Shown: one piece after another, positions 1 through 6,036 of the stretch
Position numbering within the stretch: the first letter of the stretch is position 1
How the letters are laid out: the number at the start of each line of letters is the position of its first letter
DNA from: an uncultured Clostridia bacterium
GTDB taxonomy: Bacteria > Bacillota > Clostridia > Lachnospirales > Lachnospiraceae
Assembly (NCBI GenBank): GCA_937888895.1
Contig: CALASV010000072.1
Location: 1-12,597 of the forward strand
Direction: 5' to 3'
Length of the DNA: 12,597 nt
Notes under the pieces: generated by a model
Database searches by the model: none
What the model was told of the DNA's origin: nothing
The model's input: the letters and a program-made list of their open reading frames with translations, nothing else
Position numbers and translations under genes: made by a program

Positions 1-407
1 ATTTACATGAAATGAATCTTTATCCATGTGCATATAGTATGACATTTAATGTAACGAAGTCACAGGATAGTGAAAAACTTCGTTTGAATGCCATTTTGAA
101 TCAGCGTTCGCAAGATATTTTAGCAGCAAATAACTGGAATGTTTGTCAATATGCAGTGCTAGTACATATGTTAGCACAAGTTTGTGATATGGAAGTAGGG
201 GAATTAGTTCATGTGATTGCAGATGCACATATTTATGACCGTCATGTGCCAATTATTCGTGAGTTAATTGAACGTCCAACTTATCAGGCACCAAAGTTTT
301 GGTTAAATCCAGACATCCATGATTTTTATCAGTTTACAAGAAATGATGTGAAATTAGAAGATTATGTGACTGGACCACAGATTGAACATATTCCTATTGC
401 TGTGTAA
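1..407 (+). CDS. thyA: Thymidylate synthase ThyA, C-terminal part (5' end outside window)
   Basis: Thymidylate synthase methylates dUMP to dTMP with methylene-tetrahydrofolate as donor and releases dihydrofolate. The frame is already open at base 3 (Leu-His-Glu before the first internal Met), so the methionine at position 12 is internal and the N-terminal half of the protein is missing. The visible part carries the catalytic cysteine in YPCAYSM (Cys codon 27-29). It is followed by the dUMP-binding region NQRSQD, the NWNVCQYAVLVHMLAQ helix that corresponds to FNIASYALLVHMMAQ of E. coli ThyA, the DAHIYDRH nucleotide-contact motif, and the C-terminal PIAV that closes over the active site. Replacement of the usual LGLPFN by AANNWN is a variant I associate with Lachnospiraceae and other Clostridia. 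The stop is TAA at 405-407. folA follows in the same direction, as expected for the folate cycle. Confidence 0.95.
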   Translation, partial: LHEMNLYPCAYSMTFNVTKSQDSEKLRLNAILNQRSQDILAANNWNVCQYAVLVHMLAQVCDMEVGELVHVIADAHIYDRHVPIIRELIERPTYQAPKFWLNPDIHDFYQFTRNDVKLEDYVTGPQIEHIPIAV

Positions 408-493
408 TTGCATAGATTGTGATAGTAGTGTGCAGTTATAAGTTAGTAGAGAAGTGATTATAAATATCTGCTTAACAAGAAATGGAGAATAGT

Positions 494-985
494 ATGAATT
501 TAATTGTAGCAGTAGATAAAAATTGGGCAATTGGTTATCAAAACGACTTATTAGTTAGTATTCCCGCAGATAAAAAATTTTTCCGTCAGGAAACAACAGG
601 TAAGGCAATTATTATGGGACGGAAGACATTAGAAAGTTTCCCAAATGGACAACCACTAAAAAATCGTAAGAATATTGTAATTACAAGAAAAAAGGATTAT
701 CAATGTAAAGATGCGATTGTCGTACACAGTGTAGAAGAAGCACTTGAGGCTGTGAAAGATGTAAAGTCGGAAGATATTTATGTCATTGGTGGTGGAGAAA
801 TTTATAAACAAATGCTTCCTTACTGTGATTTGGCACATGTGACAAAAATTGATTATTCATATCAGGCAGATACTTATTTCCCTAATTTAGATGAATTAGA
901 AGATTGGGAACTAACAGGTGTTTCCGAGGAACAGACTTATTATGATTTGGTTTATGAGTTCTGTCGATATGAACGCAAAAAGTAA
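494..985 (+). CDS. folA: Dihydrofolate reductase
   Basis: DHFR reduces dihydrofolate to tetrahydrofolate with NADPH, regenerating the cofactor oxidised by ThyA just upstream. I chose the ATG at 494 rather than the in-frame ATG at 482, because GGAG at 484-487 then sits 6 nt upstream and the protein starts MNLIVAVDKNWAIG, the usual DHFR first strand and Met20-type loop. Length is 163 aa, typical of bacterial DHFR. Visible motifs are the acidic substrate-binding residue Asp26 in SIPADKKFF, the IIMGRKTLESFP NADPH/folate motif, NIVITR, and the glycine-rich VIGGGEIYKQ cofactor loop. No terminator is visible between thyA and folA, and none between folA and ilvE 35 nt further on, so the three may share a transcript. 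Identification is firm; which trimethoprim phenotype it confers cannot be read from the sequence. Confidence 0.96.
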   Translation: MNLIVAVDKNWAIGYQNDLLVSIPADKKFFRQETTGKAIIMGRKTLESFPNGQPLKNRKNIVITRKKDYQCKDAIVVHSVEEALEAVKDVKSEDIYVIGGGEIYKQMLPYCDLAHVTKIDYSYQADTYFPNLDELEDWELTGVSEEQTYYDLVYEFCRYERKK

Positions 986-1020
986 AATGGCGTAATGTCG
1001 TCAAAATTTAGGAGGAAATT

Positions 1021-2088
1021 ATGAATATTAGAGTTGAAAAAACAACTACTCCAAAGGCCTTGCCTACAAAAGACAATCCATTGACCTTCGGAACAATTTT
1101 TACAGACCACATGTTTATTATGAACTATGAGACAGGAAAAGGTTGGTTTGACCCAAGAGTTGTCCCATATCAGCCGATTTCTTTACAACCATCTTGTATG
1201 GTATTCCATTATGGACAGGAAATGTTTGAAGGTTTAAAGGCATACAAAGCAGAAGATGGAAGAACATTATTATTCCGTCCTGATATGAATGCAAAGAGAA
1301 CAAATAATACAAATAAGCGATTATGTATTCCAGAAATTCCAGAAGAAGATTTTATTGAAGCTGTAAAGGCAGTAGTAAAGGTAGATGAAGCTTGGGTACC
1401 AGAAAAACCGGGTACATCGTTATATATTCGTCCATTTATTATCGCAACTGACCCATTTTTAGGAGTACGTCCATCGAATACTTATTTATTTATGATTATT
1501 TTATCTCCAGTAGGTGCATATTATCCAGAAGGATTAAATCCAGTTAAGATTTGGATTGAAGATGACTATGTTCGTGCTGTAAGAGGTGGTATTGGTGAAG
1601 CAAAAACAGGTGGTAACTATGTAGCTTCTATGGCAGCACAGTTAAAGGCACATGACGAAGGATATTCTCAAGTGCTTTGGTTAGATGGTGTAGAACGTAA
1701 GTATATTGAAGAAGTAGGAGCAATGAATATTTTCTTCAAAATTAATGGAAAAGTATTGACTCCAATGTTAAATGGTAGTATCCTTCCAGGTATTACAAGA
1801 AATACAACAATTGAACTTTGTAAAGAATGGGGCTACGAAGTAGAAGAACGTAGAATTTCTGTAGATGAACTTTATGAAGCGAGTGTAAATGGTACATTAG
1901 AAGAAGTATGGGGAACAGGAACAGCAGCCGTTATTTCTCCAGTAGGTCATTTAAGATTCCAAGACCAAGTAATGCAAATTCAAGATGGTGGTATTGGTCA
2001 GTTAAGTCAAAGACTTTATGATACTGTAACAGGTATTCAGCTTGGTAAAATTGCAGATACAAAGGGCTGGGTAGTAGAAGTAAAATAA
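1021..2088 (+). CDS. ilvE: Branched-chain amino acid aminotransferase
   Basis: A PLP-dependent fold-type IV transaminase that interconverts leucine, isoleucine and valine with their 2-oxo acids, using glutamate/2-oxoglutarate. It acts in the cytoplasm in the last step of branched-chain amino acid synthesis. The 355 aa length fits the longer, eukaryote-like (BCAT-type II) subgroup. Visible motifs are FHYGQEMFEGLKAY (about 62-75), YIRPFI (about 135-140), GGIGEAKTGGNY with the probable PLP lysine at 195, YIEEVGAMNIFF (about 228-239) with the PLP-binding glutamate, LPGITR (255-260) and WGTGTAAVISPV (297-308) at the phosphate/substrate site. AGGAGG lies just upstream of the ATG at 1021 with good spacing. 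A strong hairpin terminator follows. It is not next to other ilv genes here. D-amino acid transaminase and ADC lyase share the fold, but the motifs fit IlvE best. Confidence 0.95.
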   Translation: MNIRVEKTTTPKALPTKDNPLTFGTIFTDHMFIMNYETGKGWFDPRVVPYQPISLQPSCMVFHYGQEMFEGLKAYKAEDGRTLLFRPDMNAKRTNNTNKRLCIPEIPEEDFIEAVKAVVKVDEAWVPEKPGTSLYIRPFIIATDPFLGVRPSNTYLFMIILSPVGAYYPEGLNPVKIWIEDDYVRAVRGGIGEAKTGGNYVASMAAQLKAHDEGYSQVLWLDGVERKYIEEVGAMNIFFKINGKVLTPMLNGSILPGITRNTTIELCKEWGYEVEERRISVDELYEASVNGTLEEVWGTGTAAVISPVGHLRFQDQVMQIQDGGIGQLSQRLYDTVTGIQLGKIADTKGWVVEVK

Positions 2089-2104
2089 TAACAATGTAGA
2101 TAAA

Positions 2105-2165
2105 GGGTGTCGGAAATAGGTATTAAGCCCAATATACTAGGCTATTTTCCGACATCCTCTTTTGT
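2105..2165 (+). terminator. Hairpin terminator after ilvE
   Basis: GGGTGTCGGAAATAG (2105-2119) pairs with CTATTTTCCGACATCC (2142-2157), with one G-U pair and one bulged base, and is followed by TCTTTT. The 22-nt apical part can fold further through GTAT/ATAC (2120-2123 with 2134-2137). This is longer than a minimal intrinsic terminator but in the right place to end the ilvE transcript and separate it from the peptidase gene. Confidence 0.75.
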
Positions 2166-2206
2166 ATGTAGAAAAATAGTGAGTGCAAAAAAATAAGGAG
2201 GATGTT

Positions 2207-3244
2207 ATGAGCGAAGTAAATTATATGGTAGAGCAGTTAGAAGCATTAGTAAATATTCCAAGTCCATCTGGTTTTACAAAGCAGGCGATGGCTTATGTAG
2301 AGCAACAAGCAAAAGAGTTTGGCTTTGAATGTAGTTATTTAAGAAAAGGTGGCTTAGTTATTCATGTACCCGGTACAAATCCAACAAAAGAAAGAGTGAT
2401 TGGTTTATCTGCCCATGTAGATACATTAGGTGCGATGGTGCGTTCTATCAATAGCAACGGAACACTTCGTTTTGTTTCCATTGGTGGTTATATGATGCAG
2501 ACTGTAGAAAGTACATATTGTAAAGTGCATACAAGAAGTGGAAAAACATATACAGGTACTATTTTAACAAAAGCCCCATCGGTTCATGTATTTGATAATG
2601 CGAGAGGTATGGAACGTGAGGAAAAAAATATGGAAGTGCGTTTGGACGAAGTAGTAACAAAGAAGGAAGATGTATTAGCTCTTGGCATTGATACAGGAGA
2701 TTTTATTAGCTTTGACCCTTGCTTTGTTGCTTGTGAAAGTGGTTATATTAAATCCAGACATTTAGATGATAAAGCTTCGGTAGCCGTATTACTTGCATTT
2801 TTAAAGCATATACATGATACAAAGCAGTATCCAGAGTGTGATGTAAAGATTGTAATTTCTGGTTTTGAAGAAATTGGCTTTGGTGCAAGTTATCTTCCAG
2901 AAGAAATTACAGAATTTATTGCGATAGATATGGGAGCAGTAGGAGAAGATTTAGCAGGTGATGAAAGAAAAGTTTCGATTTGTGCAAAAGATTCTTCTGG
3001 TCCTTATGATTATGAAATGACAAGCAAGTTAATTGCAATTGCAAAAGAAAAGAAGTTAGATTATGTAGTAGATGTATTCCCACACTATGGTTCGGATGTT
3101 TCTGCTGCCTTAAAAGGTGGAAATAATATTTGTGGTGCGTTAATTGGTCAGGGTGTGCAGGCTTCTCATAATATAGAACGTACACATCGACTTGGATTGA
3201 AGAATACATTAGAATTGTTGAAAGGTTATGTATTAGAAGCATAA
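2207..3244 (+). CDS. M42-family metallopeptidase (glutamyl aminopeptidase/deblocking aminopeptidase type)
   Basis: Cytoplasmic dinuclear-metal peptidase of the M42 family (PepA/TET/'endoglucanase M' relatives), which trims N-terminal residues from oligopeptides, often as a dodecamer. I chose the ATG at 2207 because AAGGAGG (2195-2201) lies 5 nt upstream; the in-frame GTG at 2183 has no such site. The resulting 345 aa is usual for the family. Expected metal and catalytic residues are all present: His70 and Asp72 in LSAHVDTLGAMV, Asp187 in SRHLDDKASVAVL, the catalytic/metal Glu221-Glu222 in GFEEIGFGAS, Asp241 in AIDMGAVGED, and His321 in QASHNIERTH. HYGSDVSAAL (293-302) is also family-typical. 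No signal peptide is seen. Substrate preference (Glu, Leu or broad) cannot be told from sequence alone, and older annotations call such proteins CelM without good evidence for cellulase activity. The membrane transferase gene starts 25 nt downstream and probably shares its transcript. Confidence 0.9.
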   Translation: MSEVNYMVEQLEALVNIPSPSGFTKQAMAYVEQQAKEFGFECSYLRKGGLVIHVPGTNPTKERVIGLSAHVDTLGAMVRSINSNGTLRFVSIGGYMMQTVESTYCKVHTRSGKTYTGTILTKAPSVHVFDNARGMEREEKNMEVRLDEVVTKKEDVLALGIDTGDFISFDPCFVACESGYIKSRHLDDKASVAVLLAFLKHIHDTKQYPECDVKIVISGFEEIGFGASYLPEEITEFIAIDMGAVGEDLAGDERKVSICAKDSSGPYDYEMTSKLIAIAKEKKLDYVVDVFPHYGSDVSAALKGGNNICGALIGQGVQASHNIERTHRLGLKNTLELLKGYVLEA

Positions 3245-3269
3245 TATATAATCTTGAAAGGAAAATGAT

Positions 3270-4235
3270 ATGTTAGTAAATTTATTTGAAAGTCAAATGA
3301 GTCTTTTAGCTACGATTGGAATTTTATTTGCTTTCTTTACAACAGTAATACTGTTATGGAAATGCAAAGATAAACTTCCAAGAGACTTAGGTAGAGATTT
3401 TGCAGTAGATGGAAAACTTTCTGCTGGAAAACCAAGAGGAGCAGGATTTTTATTTGTACTTATTTTTGCAGTAGCATCGCTTTTGTTTGCTCCAATTGAA
3501 GTGGAATGGATTATCTATTTGTTGTTAGTATCAGCCTCTATGATGACAGGATTTTTAGATGACTGTTCTAGAAATCCTTGGGGTGAGTATAAAAAAGCAT
3601 TACTTGATTTGTTAATTTCTGTTATGGTAGCAGTTACTTATATTAACTATCATGGAACCAAAGTAGCATTTTTAATTACAGATGCAACAATCGAACTTCC
3701 TGTTCCTGTATTTGCTTTGTTAGCAGTGATTTTAGTATGGGCATCTATCAACGTAACAAATTGTGCTGATGGTGTTGATGGTTTGTCTGCTACATTAACG
3801 ACAATTACATTATTATCGTTCTATATTTTAAATACGATTTTAGAACAAGCAAATACATTTAACTATTTATTATTGTTATTTATGGCATGTTTACTTGGTT
3901 ATTTGTGGCATAACGCAACACCAAGTACAATGCTTATGGGCGATGCAGGTTCTCGTGCCATGGGAACATTGATAGCGATTGCAGCACTTGTTTCTGGAAG
4001 ACCATTTGTTTATCTCTTATTTGCCGTTATACTTATGGTAGATGGTGGGATTGGTTTGATAAAAGTAGCATTACTTCGATTTTTGAAGATTAGAATTTTA
4101 AAGAATACAAGAACTCCATTACATGACCATGTAAGAAAAGTATCTGGATGGTCAAATACACAAGCAGTATTTCGCTTTGCAATTATTCAAGTGGTAGTTT
4201 CGGCAGCAGTGATTTATATGGTAATTGTTAAATAA
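3270..4235 (+). CDS. MraY-family phospho-sugar transferase (phospho-N-acetylmuramoyl-pentapeptide transferase-like)
   Basis: A polytopic membrane enzyme of the polyprenyl-phosphate N-acetylhexosamine-1-phosphate transferase superfamily. Members move a UDP-sugar phosphate onto undecaprenyl phosphate; MraY makes lipid I for peptidoglycan. The 321 aa have about ten hydrophobic segments. Superfamily motifs are in order: GKPRGAG (53-59, matching GTPTMGG of MraY), FLDD with Asp97-Asp98, NVTNCADGVDGLS (161-173) with the catalytic Asp cluster, MGDAGSRAMG (223-232), and TPLHDHVRK (282-290), the equivalent of TPIHHHFE. The last motif and the following GWSNTQAVFRF point to MraY rather than WecA/TagO. 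It is divergent, however: the central His is Asp286 and the Phe-Glu is Val-Arg. SD AAAGGA (3257-3262) precedes the ATG. No dcw genes are near, so whether this is the main mraY or a paralogue with another job is open. Confidence 0.8.
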   Translation: MLVNLFESQMSLLATIGILFAFFTTVILLWKCKDKLPRDLGRDFAVDGKLSAGKPRGAGFLFVLIFAVASLLFAPIEVEWIIYLLLVSASMMTGFLDDCSRNPWGEYKKALLDLLISVMVAVTYINYHGTKVAFLITDATIELPVPVFALLAVILVWASINVTNCADGVDGLSATLTTITLLSFYILNTILEQANTFNYLLLLFMACLLGYLWHNATPSTMLMGDAGSRAMGTLIAIAALVSGRPFVYLLFAVILMVDGGIGLIKVALLRFLKIRILKNTRTPLHDHVRKVSGWSNTQAVFRFAIIQVVVSAAVIYMVIVK

Positions 4236-4241
4236 TAGTTT

Positions 4242-4285
4242 GAGCTGTTCTGATACATTAGTTTATCAGAACAGCTCATTTTTTT
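4242..4285 (+). terminator. Strong intrinsic terminator, between convergent genes
   Basis: A perfect 14-bp stem, GAGCTGTTCTGATA (4242-4255) with TATCAGAACAGCTC (4264-4277), has an 8-nt loop and is followed by ATTTTTTT. It ends the transcript of the MraY-like gene. On the minus strand the stem is followed only by AAACTATTATTT, so it could terminate the opposing gene but less efficiently. Confidence 0.92.
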
Positions 4286-5138
4286 AAGAGTATTCTGCAA
4301 TCTGGCTGACACCAACATAAAGAGCAGAAATTTTATACCAAGTATTAAATCCGACAATACCATCTGGTGTTAAGTCAAAAATCTCTTGGAAGGTGCGTAC
4401 AGCTTCAGCAGTATCTTCTCCAAAAATTCCGTCTGCTGCTGTTTTTGGAATAAGAGGGTAAGCATTACTAATAACATTTAGTTGTTCTTGAATTGTGCGA
4501 ACACTATTGCCACGAGAACCAATTCTAAGAGCAGCACCGGGATAGGAAGATGGAATACCAGAAATTTGTTCGGTAGAATTGATATACATATTGTTGCCAT
4601 AATAATTTCTTAAAATTTGAATAGGAGTGTATCCTTGGTCACCTAATGCTTTACTTCCCCATTGTGTCATAAGTCCCGGACAAGAAACCTGTCTACCGTC
4701 ACAATATTGTGTTAAAATGGGCTGTTTTACGTTTGGACGAGAAAGATAATTATTAAAAATGTTATCAACTGCTTCGTCAATCGTATCAAAAATATTTCTC
4801 TCTGGAATCCATTTGTGGTCATAAGCTGTGGAGGAAGTAATCGTAAAATCGTAACCTCTAGAACGATACCATTCTGTATAAACTCGATTTAATGTAAATG
4901 ATTGTATTGCAAGAATATTGGCGTATATCGTAGATTGTGGCCATGTAGCATAAATTTCACTAGAAGCTACATTTTTAATATAATCTCGATAACGAACTGT
5001 ATAATTTCTTGCACGAGTATTATTTGGTGTACCATCGTGTACAATAATATATTCTGGAATAACAACCTCCGGCAAAACAATTTCGCCAGAGGTTATTGTT
5101 TCTTTGACTTCTGGAATGTATAAATAAGGAGGACCAAA
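4284..5138 (-). CDS. SpoIID-like + peptidoglycan-binding protein, C-terminal part of a split gene
   Basis: The open frame runs from 5138 to the stop at 4284 with no ATG and no ribosome binding site. The first alternative start is a TTG at 5075, so independent translation is doubtful. Numbered from that TTG (263 aa), residues about 30-165 resemble the SpoIID family of spore peptidoglycan lytic transglycosylases. NVASSEIYATWPQSTIYANI corresponds to its E(M)xxxWPxEALKAQAVAARTY core, with Glu40 at the catalytic position, and ILRNYYG corresponds to the end of that fold. Residues about 182-255 form a PG_binding_1 repeat (LRIGSRGNSVRTIQEQL, then DGIFGEDTAEAVRTFQ). From memory, Lachnospiraceae carry single-chain proteins with this part fused to an N-terminal domain like the one encoded immediately upstream (5164-5592). 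I therefore read the two as halves of one broken gene. A role in spore cortex or cell-wall remodelling is inference. Confidence 0.75.
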   Translation of the reverse strand, partial: FGPPYLYIPEVKETITSGEIVLPEVVIPEYIIVHDGTPNNTRARNYTVRYRDYIKNVASSEIYATWPQSTIYANILAIQSFTLNRVYTEWYRSRGYDFTITSSTAYDHKWIPERNIFDTIDEAVDNIFNNYLSRPNVKQPILTQYCDGRQVSCPGLMTQWGSKALGDQGYTPIQILRNYYGNNMYINSTEQISGIPSSYPGAALRIGSRGNSVRTIQEQLNVISNAYPLIPKTAADGIFGEDTAEAVRTFQEIFDLTPDGIVGFNTWYKISALYVGVSQIAEYS

Positions 5139-5179
5139 TTATTATATGACTAATGAATCCAATCTAAGAACCATATAAT
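5133..5179 (-). other. Frame-breaking junction: 37-nt candidate insertion bounded by ACC, with a small inverted repeat
   Basis: The N-terminal frame ends with His-Thr-Leu-Tyr-Gly-Ser-stop, and the C-terminal frame resumes as Gly-Pro-Pro-Tyr-Leu-Tyr-Ile-Pro one frame over. ACC occurs at 5133-5135 and again at 5170-5172, exactly 37 nt apart. Removing one 37-nt unit between them rejoins the frames as HTLYGPPYLYIPEV with no other change. ATTATATG (5141-5148) and its reverse complement CATATAAT (5172-5179) flank the middle of the segment. Confidence 0.6.
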
Positions 5180-5592
5180 GTATGTTCTGGAATAGAAAAT
5201 TCTTCGACACTATTAGGAAGACCTGTAGCACTTGGTAGTAACTGTGCACGTTGCTTTGCGGTTACATCAGCAAGAATTTCAGCACCAGAAATGAGGATAG
5301 GTTCGTATCCTTCAGCAGAAATATTTAATATATATTCACTATAAGGTCTTAAATCATTGGTAGCAGTTAAACTAAGTTCTACGGGAGGAGCAGGAAGATA
5401 GATAAAAGGAGTAAAACCAGAAGAATCCGTTTGAATTTGTTCAATGACTCGTTCAGGTTCGTTTAAGGTAGAAATAGAAACAGTAGCATTAGCAATAGGT
5501 AAATTCGTTGTAATATCTGTTAATTCGGCTTGAAAACCACCTCTAGTTTCAGATTGCGTTTCTGTAGTTATAGGAAAGATAATAGAACGCAT
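5164..5592 (-). CDS. N-terminal part of the split SpoIID-like/peptidoglycan-binding protein (carboxypeptidase-regulatory-like domain)
   Basis: I chose the ATG at 5592 because AGGAG (5598-5602 on the complement) lies 5 nt upstream. The in-frame ATG at 5613 has no such site and would fall at the transcript start if the SigK-like promoter below is real. The 142 aa begin MRSIIFPITTET. They contain a beta-rich domain like the carboxypeptidase regulatory/transthyretin-like fold: LPIANATVSI, then TDSSGFTPFIYLPAPP, then ILNISAEGYEPILISGAEI and AKQRAQLLP. There is no signal peptide, in keeping with a protein made inside the mother cell or forespore. The chain stops at TAG (5164-5166) just after HTLYG, where related full-length proteins, as I recall them, continue through a proline-rich linker into the SpoIID-like part encoded downstream. 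A truncated stand-alone product is possible. A gene disrupted by an insertion is the simpler reading. Confidence 0.75.
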   Translation of the reverse strand: MRSIIFPITTETQSETRGGFQAELTDITTNLPIANATVSISTLNEPERVIEQIQTDSSGFTPFIYLPAPPVELSLTATNDLRPYSEYILNISAEGYEPILISGAEILADVTAKQRAQLLPSATGLPNSVEEFSIPEHTLYGS

Positions 5593-5621
5593 GAAAACTC
5601 CTAAAAAGAACATATTATGAT

Positions 5622-5649
5622 TAGTATATGTGGGAGAAAAAGAAAAAGT
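5622..5649 (-). promoter_or_regulatory. SigK-like sporulation promoter for the minus-strand gene
   Basis: Read on the minus strand, AC (5649-5648) is followed after 17 nt by CATATACTA (5630-5622). This matches the Bacillus SigK pattern mACm-16-CATAnnnTA in spacing and in the whole -10 element; the bases flanking AC do not match. A start about 7 nt downstream (near 5615) would give a leader of about 20 nt that includes the AGGAG site. The spacer is a pyrimidine-rich low-complexity run, so chance is not excluded. Confidence 0.4.
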
Positions 5650-5696
5650 ACTATAAGAGAAGGAAACTTTAAGTATATTATATATAAAAAAGCAAT

Positions 5697-5725
5697 AGGC
5701 TTTTTAAAATGAAGTATGTTATAAT
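5697..5725 (+). promoter_or_regulatory. Upstream promoter candidate for infC operon (extended -10)
   Basis: TGTTATAAT at 5717-5725 is a perfect extended -10 (TGnTATAAT). The matching -35 region near 5697-5702 is weak. Transcription would start near 5732 and include the inverted repeat at 5763-5792 in the RNA. Confidence 0.5.
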
Positions 5726-5758
5726 GAATTTAAGTTTGATTTTATGGCAAAAAAAATC

Positions 5759-5787
5759 TTGACAGATAGTAGTACTTATGGTAAACT
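5759..5787 (+). promoter_or_regulatory. SigA-type promoter for infC-rpmI-rplT
   Basis: A consensus -35 TTGACA (5759-5764), a 17-nt spacer and TAAACT (5782-5787) preceded by TGG, making an extended -10. A start near 5794 would begin the transcript just before the first leader hairpin (AGACGA-AAAA-TCGTCT, 5798-5813). That gives a leader of about 240 nt before infC, similar to that of B. subtilis infC. Confidence 0.7.
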
Positions 5788-5792
5788 ATCTG
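5763..5792 (+). repeat. 8-bp inverted repeat overlapping the infC promoter
   Basis: CAGATAGT (5763-5770) and ACTATCTG (5785-5792) are perfect inverted copies separated by 14 nt. They span the region from the -35 to just past the -10 of the TTGACA promoter. It could be an operator or, if transcription starts at the upstream promoter, an RNA stem. Confidence 0.5.
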
Positions 5793-5793
5793 A

Positions 5794-5966
5794 GGTCAGA
5801 CGAAAAATCGTCTAAATTTAAGAAGTAGAGTATCCACTCTCACCTTTAACGCTATATGCTGTGAACAGGTTGATTATTTTCTAAGTGAATAAGTACAATG
5901 TTGTCATGTATTGTGCAAAAATAGAAAGTAAAGGATAATCTAGCTTCTTAGATTATCCTTTTTTTG
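5794..5966 (+). ncRNA. L20-type leader with attenuator ahead of infC-rpmI-rplT
   Basis: In Firmicutes, ribosomal protein L20 binds the infC leader and promotes premature termination, balancing IF3, L35 and L20 synthesis. Position and structure fit that family (Rfam 'L20 leader'), though I have not aligned it. Visible hairpins are AGACGA/TCGTCT (5798-5813), AGAGT/ACTCT (5827-5840) and GTACAAT/ATTGTGC (5893-5916), then the terminator at 5931-5965. The key switch is a 12-bp alternative helix. AATTTAAGAAGT (5815-5826) pairs with GCTTCTTAGATT (5943-5954), with two G-U pairs, and so takes up the loop and half of the 3' arm of the terminator. When that antiterminator forms, the operon is transcribed; L20 binding would favour the terminator. 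Confidence 0.8.
5931..5965 (+). terminator. Attenuator terminator in the infC leader
   Basis: A perfect 12-bp stem AAGGATAATCTA (5931-5942) / TAGATTATCCTT (5949-5960), 6-nt loop GCTTCT and a run of seven T. It lies between the promoter and infC on the same strand and so acts as a conditional terminator. Confidence 0.9.
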
Positions 5967-6036
5967 TGAGATAAGCGAGAGGGAGTGCTTATCTTAAATG
6001 AAAAGTCTATGTATTTATCGATGGAGGTGCAGAACT

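Noticed and set aside
408..493. Possible separate promoter for folA (TTGCAT at 408, TTATAA at 436)
   Set aside because: The spacing is 22 nt, too long for a SigA promoter, and no better pair was found.
2120..2141. A riboswitch or regulatory RNA in the long hairpin after ilvE
   Set aside because: The structure is a single stem followed by a T-run directly after a stop codon, which a terminator explains; there is no conserved-looking aptamer core.
2916..3242. 108-aa minus-strand open frame inside the M42 peptidase gene
   Set aside because: It lies wholly opposite a well-supported gene. Its Leu/His-rich translation is what the complement of AT-rich coding sequence gives, and it has no recognisable domain.
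5126..5178. Plus-strand AAGGAGG followed 13 nt later by ATG (MTNESNLRTI-stop)
   Set aside because: Only ten codons, long spacing, and the purine run is the complement of the Pro-Pro/Tyr linker codons of the minus-strand gene, so it is probably coincidental.
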